NCBI RefSeq assembly: GCF_016745425.1
Contig: NZ_JAERVK010000005.1
Span: 62,001-126,000 of the forward strand
Length of the DNA: 64,000 nucleotides
DNA from: Candidatus Methylomicrobium oryzae
Lineage (GTDB): Bacteria > Pseudomonadota > Gammaproteobacteria > Methylococcales > Methylomonadaceae
Reading direction: 5' to 3'
Part shown: positions 30,478 to 39,492 of the stretch, piece after piece
How the letters are laid out: each line of letters begins with the position of its first letter
Position numbering within the stretch: position 1 is the first letter of the stretch
The notes under the pieces: model-generated
Told to the model about the DNA's origin: nothing
Databases searched by the model: none
What the model saw: the letters and a program-made list of their open reading frames with translations, nothing else
Made by a program: the position numbers and the translations under genes

Positions 30478-31158
30478 ATGCCTCGATTCGTTAAAAGCGA
30501 TCCTTATCCCTATCCTTATAACGGCGACCTCAGGCCGGAGAACACCTGCCTGATCGTGATCGACATGCAGACCGATTTTTGCGGCGAAGGCGGCTACGTC
30601 GACAAGATGGGTTACGACCTGTCGCTGACGCGCGCGCCGATCGAGCCGATCAGGCGCGTGCTGAACGTGTGCCGGGAAAAGGGTTTCCACATCATCCATA
30701 CCCGCGAAGGCCACCGTCCCGATCTTTCCGATCTGCCGGAAAACAAGCGCTGGCGCAGCCGGCAGATCGGCGCCGGCATCGGCGACCAGGGCCCGTGCGG
30801 AAGGATCCTGGTGCGCGGCGAGCCGGGCTGGGAAATCATTCCGGAACTGGCGCCCCTGGCCGGCGAACCGGTCATCGACAAGCCGGGCAAAGGGTCTTTT
30901 TACGCGACCGACCTGGACCTTTTGCTGAGGCGGCGCGGCATCGACAATCTGATCCTGACCGGCATCACCACCGACGTCTGTGTGCATACCACGATGCGCG
31001 ACGCGAACGATCGCGGTTACGAATGCCTCTTGCTCAGCGACTGCTGCGGGGCGACCGATTACGGCAACCATCTGGCGGCCCTGAAGATGATCCAGATGCA
31101 GGGCGGCGTATTCGGCGCGGTGTCGTCGTCGGCCAATCTGGTCGAGGCGCTGGCATGA
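30478..31158 (+). CDS. biuH: Biuret amidohydrolase (cysteine hydrolase family)
   Basis: The 226-residue isochorismatase-fold enzyme has the Asp-Lys-Cys triad in [20 protein letters not shown] and [15 protein letters not shown]. From memory its whole length resembles the characterised BiuH of Rhizobium leguminosarum, including the N-terminal DPYPYPYNG and [15 protein letters not shown]. BiuH hydrolyses biuret to allophanate and ammonia. It sits between transporter subunits in one operon; its stop overlaps the ATPase start. The nearest alternative is another ureide amidohydrolase such as peroxyureidoacrylate hydrolase (RutB), which lacks these neighbours. Confidence 0.8.
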   Translation: MPRFVKSDPYPYPYNGDLRPENTCLIVIDMQTDFCGEGGYVDKMGYDLSLTRAPIEPIRRVLNVCREKGFHIIHTREGHRPDLSDLPENKRWRSRQIGAGIGDQGPCGRILVRGEPGWEIIPELAPLAGEPVIDKPGKGSFYATDLDLLLRRRGIDNLILTGITTDVCVHTTMRDANDRGYECLLLSDCCGATDYGNHLAALKMIQMQGGVFGAVSSSANLVEALA

Positions 31159-32714
31159 ACGATCTGGCCGGCTGCGGCTATCCCGGCCATGCTGCCGAGG
31201 TATCCCATGCCCGTCCGGCGCTGGAAGCGATCGGGTTGTGCAAACGCTTCGGGCCGCTCCAGGTGCTCGACGAGGTCTCGTTCAAATTGGGGCAGGGCGC
31301 CTTCCATGCGCTGCTCGGCGGCAACGGGGCCGGTAAGAGCACGCTGGTCAAATGCGTGATGGGCTACCATGCGGCCGACCGGGGAACGGTGCTGGTCGAA
31401 AACCGCGAATGCGCGATCGGGAATCCCCGCGATGCCCATCGGTATGGCCTGGGCATGGTGTACCAGCACTTTACGCTGGTGCCGGAGATGACCGTGCTCG
31501 AGAATCTGGTACTGTCGCGTTTGCCGATTCCGGCGATGATCCGGTGGCGGGAGGAAAAACAGCGCCTCGCCGCGTTGATGGAGGAGATGCCGTTCAGTGT
31601 GCCGCTCGACAGGAAAGCCGGCGAACTGGCGGCCGGCGAAAAGCAGAAAGTCGAATTGCTCAAGCAGCTCTTCTTGCAGCCCAGGATTTTGATCCTGGAC
31701 GAGCCGACCTCGGTGTTGACCCCGCAAGAAGCCGACAGTCTTCTCGGCATGCTCAAGAAACGTACCCGGAGCCACAGACTGACCGTACTGATCATTACCC
31801 ATAAATTCCGCGAAGTGATGGATTTCGCCGATGCGGTTTCGGTGCTGCGCCGGGGCAAACTGGTCTACAGCGGTCCGCTGGCGGGCCAAACGCCGGCCAG
31901 GCTGGCCGAGCTGATGACGGGGAGCGAGGAGATCGCCAGGACGGTAACGCGGGAGAAGGTCGAAGAAAAGCCGGTTAGGCTCGAAATCGACCGGTTGGAT
32001 GTGGCATCCGACCACGGCGCGAGGGCGGTGAAGGAACTGAGCATCAGACTGCGGGGCGGGGAGATCTTCGGAATTGCCGGCGTCTCCGGCAACGGCCAGC
32101 AGGAGCTGGTGCAAGCGTTGTCGGGCCAGCGTCGCCCGGACCGGGGCGCAATCCGGATAGACGGTTCGCCTTATGCCGGCACGCGCCGGGAGATGGCGCG
32201 CTTCCGTCTCCGCTGCCTGCCCGAGGAGCCCTTGCGAAATGCCTGCGTGCCGAGGATGAGCCTGGCCGAAAATCTGGCGCTGCGCACTTTCGACCGGCCC
32301 GGCTTTACCCGCTGGCGCTGGTTCGTCGATGCGAAGGCGCAGAAAACGCAAGCCCGGGAGTTGATCGAGCGCTACCGCGTCCATCCGCCCGAGCCGGAAC
32401 GTCGGCTCGATACTTTGTCCGGCGGTAACGTTCAGCGGTTGGTGCTGGCGCGGGAGCTGTCGGGCCAGGTCGAGCTGCTGATTGCGGCCAACCCTTGTTT
32501 CGGCCTCGATTTCGCCGCCACCGCCGAGGTGCGCCGCCAACTGATGCAGGCCCGCAACCGCGGCGCCGCCGTGCTGCTGGTCAGCGAAGACCTCGACGAA
32601 TTGCTCGAACTCAGCGACCGGATCGCTGTGATGTTCGAAGGCCGGCTGACTTACGAGTCCTGGACCGCCGAAGCCGATCTCGACACGATCGGGTTGAGGA
32701 TGGCGGGACATTAG
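31155..32714 (+). CDS. ABC transporter ATP-binding protein, two nucleotide-binding domains
   Basis: The 519-residue product has two fused ABC domains, as in RbsA/YufO. The first has GGNGAGKST and the Walker [10 protein letters not shown]. The second has GVSGNGQQE and signature [12 protein letters not shown] with a degenerate Walker B, normal for this subfamily. It energises the BMP-type permeases. The start overlaps the biuH stop by ATGA; it is the last gene of the operon. A repeat block with an inverted repeat follows. Confidence 0.9.
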   Translation: MNDLAGCGYPGHAAEVSHARPALEAIGLCKRFGPLQVLDEVSFKLGQGAFHALLGGNGAGKSTLVKCVMGYHAADRGTVLVENRECAIGNPRDAHRYGLGMVYQHFTLVPEMTVLENLVLSRLPIPAMIRWREEKQRLAALMEEMPFSVPLDRKAGELAAGEKQKVELLKQLFLQPRILILDEPTSVLTPQEADSLLGMLKKRTRSHRLTVLIITHKFREVMDFADAVSVLRRGKLVYSGPLAGQTPARLAELMTGSEEIARTVTREKVEEKPVRLEIDRLDVASDHGARAVKELSIRLRGGEIFGIAGVSGNGQQELVQALSGQRRPDRGAIRIDGSPYAGTRREMARFRLRCLPEEPLRNACVPRMSLAENLALRTFDRPGFTRWRWFVDAKAQKTQARELIERYRVHPPEPERRLDTLSGGNVQRLVLARELSGQVELLIAANPCFGLDFAATAEVRRQLMQARNRGAAVLLVSEDLDELLELSDRIAVMFEGRLTYESWTAEADLDTIGLRMAGH

Positions 32715-32883
32715 GGACGTTCCGAAAAAGTTTCTTTACCCGCCAGGTATGGTAATCTACACAAGTGGCCCCCGTTGAGGGAGAAGGGTGCCTATCATCC
32801 ACCGGCCGCGCTTCATCGGCTATGAAAATGGAAGTCGGTTGTTGCAGCAATTTGCGGTTGGGCCGGCGAAGCCAACCCAACAC

Positions 32884-33007
32884 GCTTTCCCCTTTGAAAA
32901 AGGAGGGCCAACATACTTCCCCCTTTGAAAAAGAGGGATCGAGGGGGATTTATTTAAAGAATTTATTTGAAAAATCTCCCCTAACCCCTCTTTTTCAAAG
33001 AGGGGAC
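32884..33007. repeat. CCCCTTTGAAAAAG-type inverted-repeat element
   Basis: A half copy (32884-32907) precedes a full copy (32917-33007) whose ends CCCCCTTTGAAAAAG and CTTTTTCAAAGAGGGG are inverted. The centre GATCGAGGGGGATTTATTT also occurs in the 62396 copy. It lies downstream of the operon and could form a terminator hairpin. It provides the uninterrupted version of the site that is interrupted at 62458. Confidence 0.85.
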
Positions 33008-33278
33008 TGTAATTATTAGGCAGCCGGCATTGTTGAGCTGCCAAACGGCAGGCAACTCCATCTACGCGGCTGCGGCATAGCCTGAACGCGTAATGAAGCT
33101 GAACTTTCGTGTTAATCAGACGCATCTTAATTGTTGGAGGAAAAATTTTGAATTGTGAGCCTGATTTGCTGCTGTCCGGGCTATGCCCGCGGCCGTCGCT
33201 TTCTTTCCGCAACGCAGGGCCGGCCTACCCGGCGCGTTGGGCAACGCTAATGCCAATGCAACACAGCGAGGTGCGCCT

Positions 33279-33680
33279 ATGACCGTCCTTCCAAACCGGC
33301 CGGACGCTTTTATCCTGTTCGTGAACGGCACGCTGATGCGGGGCCTGGCATTGCACGCCAATCTCGACGGCGCGGCTTTCATCGCCGAAGCTTACACGGC
33401 GCCCTGCTACCGCCTGTTTTCGATCGATGACGTGCATCCGGGCATGTACGAAGTGCCCGAAGGCGGCGTTTCGGTGTCAGGCGAACTTTACGAGGTGCCG
33501 TGGGATGTGTGGCAACGGGTCGAGGCGGGCGAGCCGCCCCATCTGTACCGCGGCCGGGTGAAGCTGAGCGACGGCAGCGAAGCGTGGGGCATCCTGTTTC
33601 CGCAGGCGTCGGTTTTACCCCGCCACCGCGACATTTCCGGCTACGCCGACTGGCGCGCCTATCTAGCCGGCAAGGCATGA
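33279..33680 (+). CDS. Stand-alone allophanate-hydrolase C-terminal-domain protein
   Basis: The 133-residue product resembles the C-terminal domain of allophanate hydrolase (AtzF/DUR1,2; gamma-glutamylcyclotransferase-like fold): FVNGTLMRGLALHANL, TAPCYRLFSIDD, EGGVSVSGELYEVP and the ending ISGYADWRAYLA. In the full enzyme that domain has been assigned decarboxylation of N-carboxycarbamate. Here it is free, without an amidase domain. GAGGT lies 6 bp before the ATG at 33279. Being close after the biuH operon, I infer it acts on carboxylated biuret or allophanate-like intermediates. Confidence 0.72.
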   Translation: MTVLPNRPDAFILFVNGTLMRGLALHANLDGAAFIAEAYTAPCYRLFSIDDVHPGMYEVPEGGVSVSGELYEVPWDVWQRVEAGEPPHLYRGRVKLSDGSEAWGILFPQASVLPRHRDISGYADWRAYLAGKA

Positions 33681-33780
33681 GACGGAGGAGACTGCTGCTG
33701 GCCGCCGGCCGTCTGCGCTACCCCGAGACCCAAGACCCAAGACCGATTGCGCCCTCGATGATATTAACGACCCAGGACCC

Positions 33781-34140
33781 ATGAATCATTCGCTGCCGAA
33801 AACCCCTTTCTCGCTCCCGCCCGAAATATTGCATGACACGCCCGACGGCTGGCTGCCGCTGCGCGACGGCGTCCGTTTCCGCCTGCTGTACCAGGATCCC
33901 GGCACCGGGTATAAGGCCGCTCTCGTGCGTTATGAGCCGGGCGCTTCGGTGCCCCGGCACCGCCATGCCGGCGACGAGCATATCTACGTCCTGGCCGGTT
34001 CCCAGCAGGACGAGCGGGGACTGTACACGGCAGGAAGCTACCTGTTCAATCCCGAAGGCTCGGAGCATAGCATCATCAGCCAAGAAGGCTGTTTGGTGCT
34101 GGCGCATTGGCTGAAGCCGGTGCAGTTTATGGACGAATAA
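33781..34140 (+). CDS. Cupin-domain protein
   Basis: The 119-residue product has a single cupin barrel with the metal motif PRHRHAGDEHIYVLAG and the second motif PEGSEHSI. It resembles ChrR-type cupins. The start lies in a short direct repeat (ACCCAAGACCCA, GACCCAGGACCC at 33729-33780). It could bind a small molecule or metal and may assist the neighbouring ureide genes, but nothing specific shows this. Confidence 0.75.
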   Translation: MNHSLPKTPFSLPPEILHDTPDGWLPLRDGVRFRLLYQDPGTGYKAALVRYEPGASVPRHRHAGDEHIYVLAGSQQDERGLYTAGSYLFNPEGSEHSIISQEGCLVLAHWLKPVQFMDE

Positions 34141-34199
34141 AGATGCTGCGCCAGCGCTGCTATCCGTAAAAATCCGAATTTTATCCGGCATGATCCTCT

Positions 34200-34280
34200 C
34201 GTAGGATGTGCCGACGTCAGGAGGCGCATCAATCGGGAACGATACCCGGCGATGCGCTTGGTTTTTCAGCTTATCCTATG
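34200..34280. repeat. Degenerate REP element
   Basis: It begins GTAGGATGTGCCGACGTCAG in the opposite orientation to the 21495 copy and ends TTATCCTATG. A second partial element (about 34448-34497, GAAGCCCATC...CCTATCCTATG) follows. The interval 34141-34754 has no clear gene. Confidence 0.75.
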
Positions 34281-34754
34281 TTCCTTCGGCAGAGCTGTTA
34301 TTGCTGTTATCCGTAAAAATCCGGATTCGGCCTTAGGTGATTGGAAATGGGTTTGAAATTTCTCTTACAACTACAGGAGGGATATTGTCTCCCCTCACAT
34401 ACGTGCGATTACGCTACGCTAATCGGCACCTACGGTCCTGAGGTACGAAGCCCATCTATCGCGAATGATGGGCTTCCTTCGTCAGCCTATCCTATGGACC
34501 TGGGTTTCCGCGAAGCTCCAACCCAGCCTACGGGCTGTATAAAATCGTTAAATTTTAAGAAGCGGTGGAAAAAATAATCTGATGTTTCATGCTATTTTTA
34601 CACAGCCTGGTCGTTTTCGGTTGTTGATGAACCTTTAAAAAAACCAGTCGGTTAGCTTTTCCTGATGGTCAGAATTAAACCGGAACTTGACGCCGTCATA
34701 GAACTCAAAAAAGGGCGGAATCTCAGAGTTACATGAATGGTGAAAGGAGGGCTT

Positions 34755-35225
34755 ATGGAAGCGCAAAATGATCTCAAAAACGCCCTGATTTCCGGAACAA
34801 TTGTCGGTATTGCCACGGCGATAACCGGTGCCTTATGTGCAGTGGTCGGCCATAGAAATCCCATCACGCCGATGAATGCCGTCAGCCATATCGTCTGGGG
34901 TAAAAAAGCGCTATGGCAAGATAAAATCAGTCTTAAATATTCCGGTACGGGCGCGTTGCTTCATTATTTCTCGGCAATTTGGTGGGCTTACATTTACGAG
35001 CACTGGCTTGGAAAAGAAGCGGAGAAGCGAGGCATTGCAAAAGGACTGCAAAACGGAGCGGCCGTTTCCGCTATCGCTTATGTCACGGATTATCACTTAA
35101 TTCCCAAAAGGCTCAGTCCGGGCATCGAAACCCGTCTCCCCAAATATTCGCTTTGGGTAATTTTTGGCACGATCGCATTAACGCTGCCTTTGCGAGGATT
35201 GATCGAAAAATATCGACATAAATAA
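34755..35225 (+). CDS. Small membrane protein of unknown function
   Basis: The 156-residue product has three or four hydrophobic segments (about 12-35, 65-85, 100-120 and 130-150). I do not recognise the family. The ATG at 34755 is chosen because AAAGGAGG ends 4 bp upstream. The sequence is less GC-rich than its neighbours, which may mean transfer. The preceding gap carries a 23-codon frame (34665-34736) that may be a remnant of another gene. Confidence 0.65.
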   Translation: MEAQNDLKNALISGTIVGIATAITGALCAVVGHRNPITPMNAVSHIVWGKKALWQDKISLKYSGTGALLHYFSAIWWAYIYEHWLGKEAEKRGIAKGLQNGAAVSAIAYVTDYHLIPKRLSPGIETRLPKYSLWVIFGTIALTLPLRGLIEKYRHK

Positions 35226-35547
35226 AGAAGGGAGGGCTTTCAATGATTCGATTTATAGAAAAGCGGTGCAGCATAGGCTTCACGGCCTGAGGAAGTAGCG
35301 CATTTGGCGCCAGTACCCCTTGATAACGCGATGCCGATGCTTGCGGAGTGGCGGTATCAGTACAGCGAGCGTATCCAAAAACTCCCAGGGAGAAGATAAC
35401 GAACCGTTTGCCCATCGGGCCGAGGATTAAGCTTAACTCGGACTAATTATCGGAACCGGAAGAGCAAGTCCGGATTCCCACCCATCATCCCCGACGCCTG
35501 AAACATCGCCTGACCGCGGCTAACGCCCCTAGCCGGGGGCGGCCTGC
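35226..35547. other. Gene-free stretch with a tiny frame
   Basis: A 15-codon frame (35243-35290) follows GGGAGGGCTT, a copy of the ribosome-site context of the gene before it, so it may be a remnant of a duplicated start. GCCCC/GGGGC hairpin sequence at about 35525-35543 could end the GntR transcript. Otherwise nothing is seen. Confidence 0.4.
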
Positions 35548-36252
35548 CTAAGCCGATTTGGCGTCTTTCTTGAAAAGAAAACCGCGGTTTTTGTGCATGC
35601 CGAGATTGATCATCGTCAGCCGCTTGGTGAATTCCTCGCTTTTTTTGATGTGCTCCGTCATGGCGCTTTTGGCGGCTTCCACATCGCGCCGGAGCAGGGA
35701 CTCGAGAATTTTGTAATGCTCCTCAAAAGTTTTGCAGATCCGGTCCCGGTCGGTGAAATCCAGGCGCCTGACGATGCGTATCCGGTTGTTGATGCCGCCC
35801 AGCATTTTCACCAGCATGCGGTTGCCTCCGCCTTCCGCCAGCCGGATGTGAAAGGCTTCGTCGAGATTGGCGATCCGTTCGGCGTCGTCGGGGCTTCCGG
35901 TCGCCGGCGCGTTTTTCCAGACCGCGCATAACTGCTCCAGCGCTTCATTCGGCATCTGGCGGCAGGCGGTTTCCAGCGACAGCATTTCCAGATGGATGCG
36001 GATCTGGTAATAATCGTTGAGCTCGTCGAAATCCATACCGCGCACGAAACAGCCCTGCTTCGGGCGTATGCTAATCAGTTCTTCGGTTTCCAGGCGCTGC
36101 AAGGCTTCCCGGATCGGCGTCCGGCTGACCTTGAAATAGGTCGCCAGTTCGGTTTCGGTCAGCCGGGTGTTCGGCTGGATTTCGAAATTCAGGATCATGC
36201 TGCGGAGCTTGATGTAGATGCTCTGCGCCGTTTCACTCTTTACAGTCGTCAT
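35548..36252 (-). CDS. GntR-family transcriptional regulator (FCD/FadR subfamily)
   Basis: The 234-residue product has an N-terminal winged helix (TETELATYFKVSRTPIREALQRLE, the GntR recognition region) and a C-terminal all-helical FCD ligand domain with the metal-binding Asp/His pattern (FHIRLAEGGGN and EEHYKILESL). It is divergent from the second cysteine hydrolase, so it probably controls that operon and perhaps the biuH operon. Likely effectors are a ureide or intermediate. It probably binds the TGTATACA palindrome at 36648. Confidence 0.88.
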   Translation of the reverse strand: MTTVKSETAQSIYIKLRSMILNFEIQPNTRLTETELATYFKVSRTPIREALQRLETEELISIRPKQGCFVRGMDFDELNDYYQIRIHLEMLSLETACRQMPNEALEQLCAVWKNAPATGSPDDAERIANLDEAFHIRLAEGGGNRMLVKMLGGINNRIRIVRRLDFTDRDRICKTFEEHYKILESLLRRDVEAAKSAMTEHIKKSEEFTKRLTMINLGMHKNRGFLFKKDAKSA

Positions 36253-36626
36253 TGGAGTTTAAAAGGGCCTGGCAGGCGAAAAACATTTTCCGGCAAGCGG
36301 GGGAGGGCCGGCCGGATTCGAAAATTCAAATATGCTCCGAATAAGCCGACCGCTTCCTCGGGCTTGGGAATAAGCGGATTGGTCGGAGCTTTTCCAAATG
36401 CCATTATCCGGCAAACCATCCCCGAAAGGTAGGATAACCTCAAAAAACGGCGGGGAAAGCCGGCCTGGGGCTGCCGGCGGAAATTGCGCCGGATTGATGC
36501 GGTTTGCACCAGCATTGGTCGGGATTTCCTCAATTTGGCGCAAAGCCTAAAGGAAATGCGCCCATCCTTTTCTAAAGAATAGTTTAAATACAAAGACATA
36601 GGTATAGCCGGCAGTATGTCGGGTAA

Positions 36627-36642
36627 TGGCATGTCATTTGCT
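36627..36642 (+). promoter_or_regulatory. Candidate sigma-54 promoter of the second hydrolase operon
   Basis: TGGCATGTCATTTGCT matches TGGCACGN4TTGCW at 11 of 12 defined positions with correct GG-to-GC spacing. It lies 62 bp before the ATG of the hydrolase. It is the better of the two sigma-54 candidates in the window. The remaining divergent interval 36253-36626 has no gene. Confidence 0.65.
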
Positions 36643-36647
36643 ATTGT

Positions 36648-36655
36648 TGTATACA
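36648..36655. promoter_or_regulatory. Palindromic site, likely GntR operator
   Basis: TGTATACA in the context GTTGTATACATGG is a perfect palindrome of the type bound by FCD-subfamily GntR regulators (GTxxAC half-sites). It is centred near the predicted +1 of the sigma-54 promoter, where a repressor would block transcription. Confidence 0.55.
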
Positions 36656-36703
36656 TGGATGCATTCTTGATGATATCCGCAAATTTTACAAGTTAAATCA
36701 GCC

Positions 36704-37375
36704 ATGTCTACCCTTGTCATCGCCGCCGAACCGGAACCCATTATGATTGAGACGGAGAAAACCGCCGTGGTCATCATCGACATGCAGCGCGATTTTCTCG
36801 AGCCCGGCGGCTTCGGCGCATCCCTGGGCAACGATGTAGCGCTGTTGTCCCGGGCCGTCGAGCCTTGCAAGAGGCTGTTGGACGCGGTAAGGGCGCAGGG
36901 CATGCTGGTCATCCATACGCGCGAAGGCCATCTTCCCGATTTGTCGGACGCTCCTAGAGCCAAGGTCGAGCGGGGCGCGCCGAGCCTGCGCATCGGTCAG
37001 CCGGGGCCGATGGGACGCATCCTGATCCGGGGCGAACCGGGTCACGACATCATTCCGGACCTGTATCCCAAGGCCGATGAGCCGGTTATAGACAAGCCCG
37101 GCAAGGGCGCATTTTACGCAACCGAACTCCATTCCCTGCTGCAGCGCCATGCGATCGAAAATCTGGTCGTTTGCGGCGTCACCACCGAAGTGTGCGTCCA
37201 TACGACGGTGCGCGAGGCGAACGACCGCGGCTACCGCTGTCTCGTGCCCGGGGACTGCTGCGGCTCCTACATTCCGGCGTTTCATGACGCGGGCCTCGGG
37301 ATGATCAAGGCGCAAGGCGGCATTTTCGGCTGGGTCACCGATTCCGCGGCGATCCTGTCGGGCTTGCATAGATAG
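36704..37375 (+). CDS. Cysteine hydrolase of the BiuH/TrtA group (candidate triuret hydrolase)
   Basis: The 223-residue isochorismatase-fold enzyme has the triad in IDMQRDF, DKPGKGAFYATEL and TTEVCVHTTVREAND. It is clearly paralogous to the BiuH above but differs in substrate-pocket regions (LEPGGFGASLGND, CCGSYIPAFHD). Triuret hydrolases (TrtA) are BiuH relatives that make carboxybiuret and ammonia, and I consider this the best guess. It starts an operon with an NCS2-type permease and is preceded by a sigma-54 site. Another ureide amidohydrolase is possible. Confidence 0.7.
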   Translation: MSTLVIAAEPEPIMIETEKTAVVIIDMQRDFLEPGGFGASLGNDVALLSRAVEPCKRLLDAVRAQGMLVIHTREGHLPDLSDAPRAKVERGAPSLRIGQPGPMGRILIRGEPGHDIIPDLYPKADEPVIDKPGKGAFYATELHSLLQRHAIENLVVCGVTTEVCVHTTVREANDRGYRCLVPGDCCGSYIPAFHDAGLGMIKAQGGIFGWVTDSAAILSGLHR

Positions 37376-37419
37376 AGGAAAAAATCGATTCGTTTATCAA
37401 ATTAACACTAGGAGGCCTT

Positions 37420-39006
37420 ATGAATGCTACCGCCAAAGTTAAGATTTGGACTGCCGGAGACTGGAATGCCTTCTTCGGCTTCGGCACCAATATCCTGGTC
37501 AACCTGCTGGTGTTGACCGGGTTGCTGCGTTTCGTACTGAAGATGCCGGACGAGATCGTGTTCGGCAGGATATTGCCGGCCACAGGACTCATGCTGTTCC
37601 TGAGCACGGTCTATTATGCCTGGCTGGCCTGGAAGCTGGCGCTCAAGACCGGCCGGAACGATGTCTGCGCGCTGCCGTCGGGCGTCAGCGTGCCGCACAT
37701 GTTCGTCGTGGTGTTCGTGATCATGCTGCCGATTTCGCTTCGCACCGGCGACCCGGTCAAAGGCTGGGAAGCGGGCCTGACCTGGGTGTTCGTTCAGAGT
37801 TTCGTGCTGATGTTAGGCGGTTTTATCGCGCCCTATATCCGTAAGGTGACCCCGCGCGCCGCTCTGCTGGGTACGCTCGCCGGGGTTTCGGTCGCGTTCA
37901 TTTCGCTCCGGCCGGCGCTCGAAATGTTCATCACGCCGGTGCTGGGCGTGGTGTGCTTTGCGATCATTTTGGCCGGCTGGTTTGGCGGGGTCCGTTATTT
38001 CAAAGGCATTCCGGCCGGATTGATCGCGATCGCGGTAGGCACGGCGGTGGCCTGGACTTCAACCGGGATGGGCTTGAATTATGGCGGCATGAGCCTCGGC
38101 AATGTCGCTGGCGCGCTGGCTAATTTCGGTTTCTCGCTGCCGCTGCCGGCCTTCGGCCATGTATTTTCCGGCTTCGAGTTTCTGGGCGTGATCCTGGTGA
38201 CCGCGATCCCGTTCGGCATTTACGACCTGGTCGAGGCAATGGACAATGTCGAAAGCGCGGCAGCGGGCGGAGACCATTATCCGACCACGCGCGTGTTGAC
38301 CGCCGACGGCGTGATCAGCCTGGTCGGCTGCATGATGGGCAATCCGTTCATCAACGCGGTGTACATCGGCCATCCCGGCTGGAAATCGATGGGCGGACGC
38401 ATCGGCTACTCGGCCGCGACCGGCGTGACCGTGCTGGTTTTGTCCTGGCTCGGGATTATTGCGCTGATCGCGTCGCTGATCCCGGTCGTCGCCATTTCGC
38501 CGATCCTGCTCTACATCGGCATGCTGATCGGCGCGCAGGCCTTTCAGGAGACGCCCAAAAGCCATGCGCCGGCGATCGTGCTGGCGCTGATGCCGCACCT
38601 GGCCGCCTGGGGCAAGCTGCAGATCGACAACGCGCTGGCGGCGGCCGGCACCAGCGCCGCGGCGGTCGGGCTGGACAAGCTCGGCGACGCCGGGGTGCTC
38701 TATCACGGGCTGGAAGTGCTCGGCGGCGGCGCCATTCTGGGCGGTTTGATTCTGGGCGCCACCGCTTCTTTCATTATCGAGCGGGATCTGCCGAAGGCGG
38801 CCGCGTTCGCGCTGGTGGGCGCGATGTGCAGTTTTGTCGGCCTGATCCACGGAGAGGCGATCGGGTTCGGCAAATCGATGCCGGTCGCCTTCAGCTATCT
38901 TGCCGTGGCGGGCATCCTGCTGATTTCGGCGAAATACGCCAAATGCGCCGACGAAGAAGAACCGGAGAAGGAAGTAGCCTTGATCGGCGAAGCGGTTGTT
39001 TCGTAG
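37420..39006 (+). CDS. NCS2/AzgA-like permease
   Basis: The 528-residue protein has twelve or more hydrophobic segments and features of the xanthine/uracil/AzgA permease group (ALPSGVSVPHMF, GDHYPTTRVLTADG, GNPFINAVYIGHPG). A strong AGGAGG precedes the ATG, 44 bp after the hydrolase stop. It is expected to import a purine-like or ureide compound by ion symport. In this setting the cargo may be triuret, biuret or a related ureide rather than a purine. Confidence 0.8.
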   Translation: MNATAKVKIWTAGDWNAFFGFGTNILVNLLVLTGLLRFVLKMPDEIVFGRILPATGLMLFLSTVYYAWLAWKLALKTGRNDVCALPSGVSVPHMFVVVFVIMLPISLRTGDPVKGWEAGLTWVFVQSFVLMLGGFIAPYIRKVTPRAALLGTLAGVSVAFISLRPALEMFITPVLGVVCFAIILAGWFGGVRYFKGIPAGLIAIAVGTAVAWTSTGMGLNYGGMSLGNVAGALANFGFSLPLPAFGHVFSGFEFLGVILVTAIPFGIYDLVEAMDNVESAAAGGDHYPTTRVLTADGVISLVGCMMGNPFINAVYIGHPGWKSMGGRIGYSAATGVTVLVLSWLGIIALIASLIPVVAISPILLYIGMLIGAQAFQETPKSHAPAIVLALMPHLAAWGKLQIDNALAAAGTSAAAVGLDKLGDAGVLYHGLEVLGGGAILGGLILGATASFIIERDLPKAAAFALVGAMCSFVGLIHGEAIGFGKSMPVAFSYLAVAGILLISAKYAKCADEEEPEKEVALIGEAVVS

Positions 39007-39372
39007 TGTGTCTTCATATTGTATGCGGGAGGCGAATTCGTCCGTTCCGGGTGCATTGAGAGCGAGTGAATTCGTCCGATTTCGGCGAGCCGGAGAAAAC
39101 TCGGTTAGGATATGGCTAAAAATAACTTCCCGATATGCCGCCTGATCGATTCCACGCGCGGTGCGTGGTATGAGAGCCCCCCTCGTAGGGCGATAACAGT
39201 GTAAGGACGTTCTTTAAATACAACCACCAGTTGTCCTTAACGGCCATAAAAATCGGCGTTTACGCCGTCATATAAAAATGTATTTTCATGTTAGAACGAT
39301 GCGTAGGGAAGATAAGCGGCAGCGCATCCACCAATTCAGGAGCCTATCTCCAAACCGTCCCCGCTAGTACAC

Positions 39373-39469
39373 CGTAGGATGTGCCGACGCAGGAGGCGCA
39401 TCAAGGAATGCCTAGGGGGGCGGTCTCGCCTGGTTTTGATGCGCTTCACTGCGTTCAGCACATCCTACG
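39373..39469. repeat. RAYT-type REP element
   Basis: CGTAGGATGTGCCGACG and TTCAGCACATCCTACG bound the element, which lies 23 bp from the response-regulator stop. The remaining part of 39007-39492 has no gene. Confidence 0.88.
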
Positions 39470-39492
39470 TTCCTCCGCTTGGAACCCTTCCG

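Noticed and set aside
31059-32711. Long antisense frame opposite the ABC ATPase gene
   Set aside because: Shadow of a gene with clear Walker motifs.
33230-33262. GG-N10-GC sequence upstream of the allophanate-hydrolase-domain gene
   Set aside because: Spacing fits sigma-54 but few other consensus positions match, so it may be chance.
34341-34577. 78-codon plus-strand frame
   Set aside because: It runs through a degenerate REP element and has no ribosome site.
34665-34736. 23-codon frame before the small membrane protein
   Set aside because: No ribosome site and no recognisable content; possibly a gene remnant, not supported as a feature.
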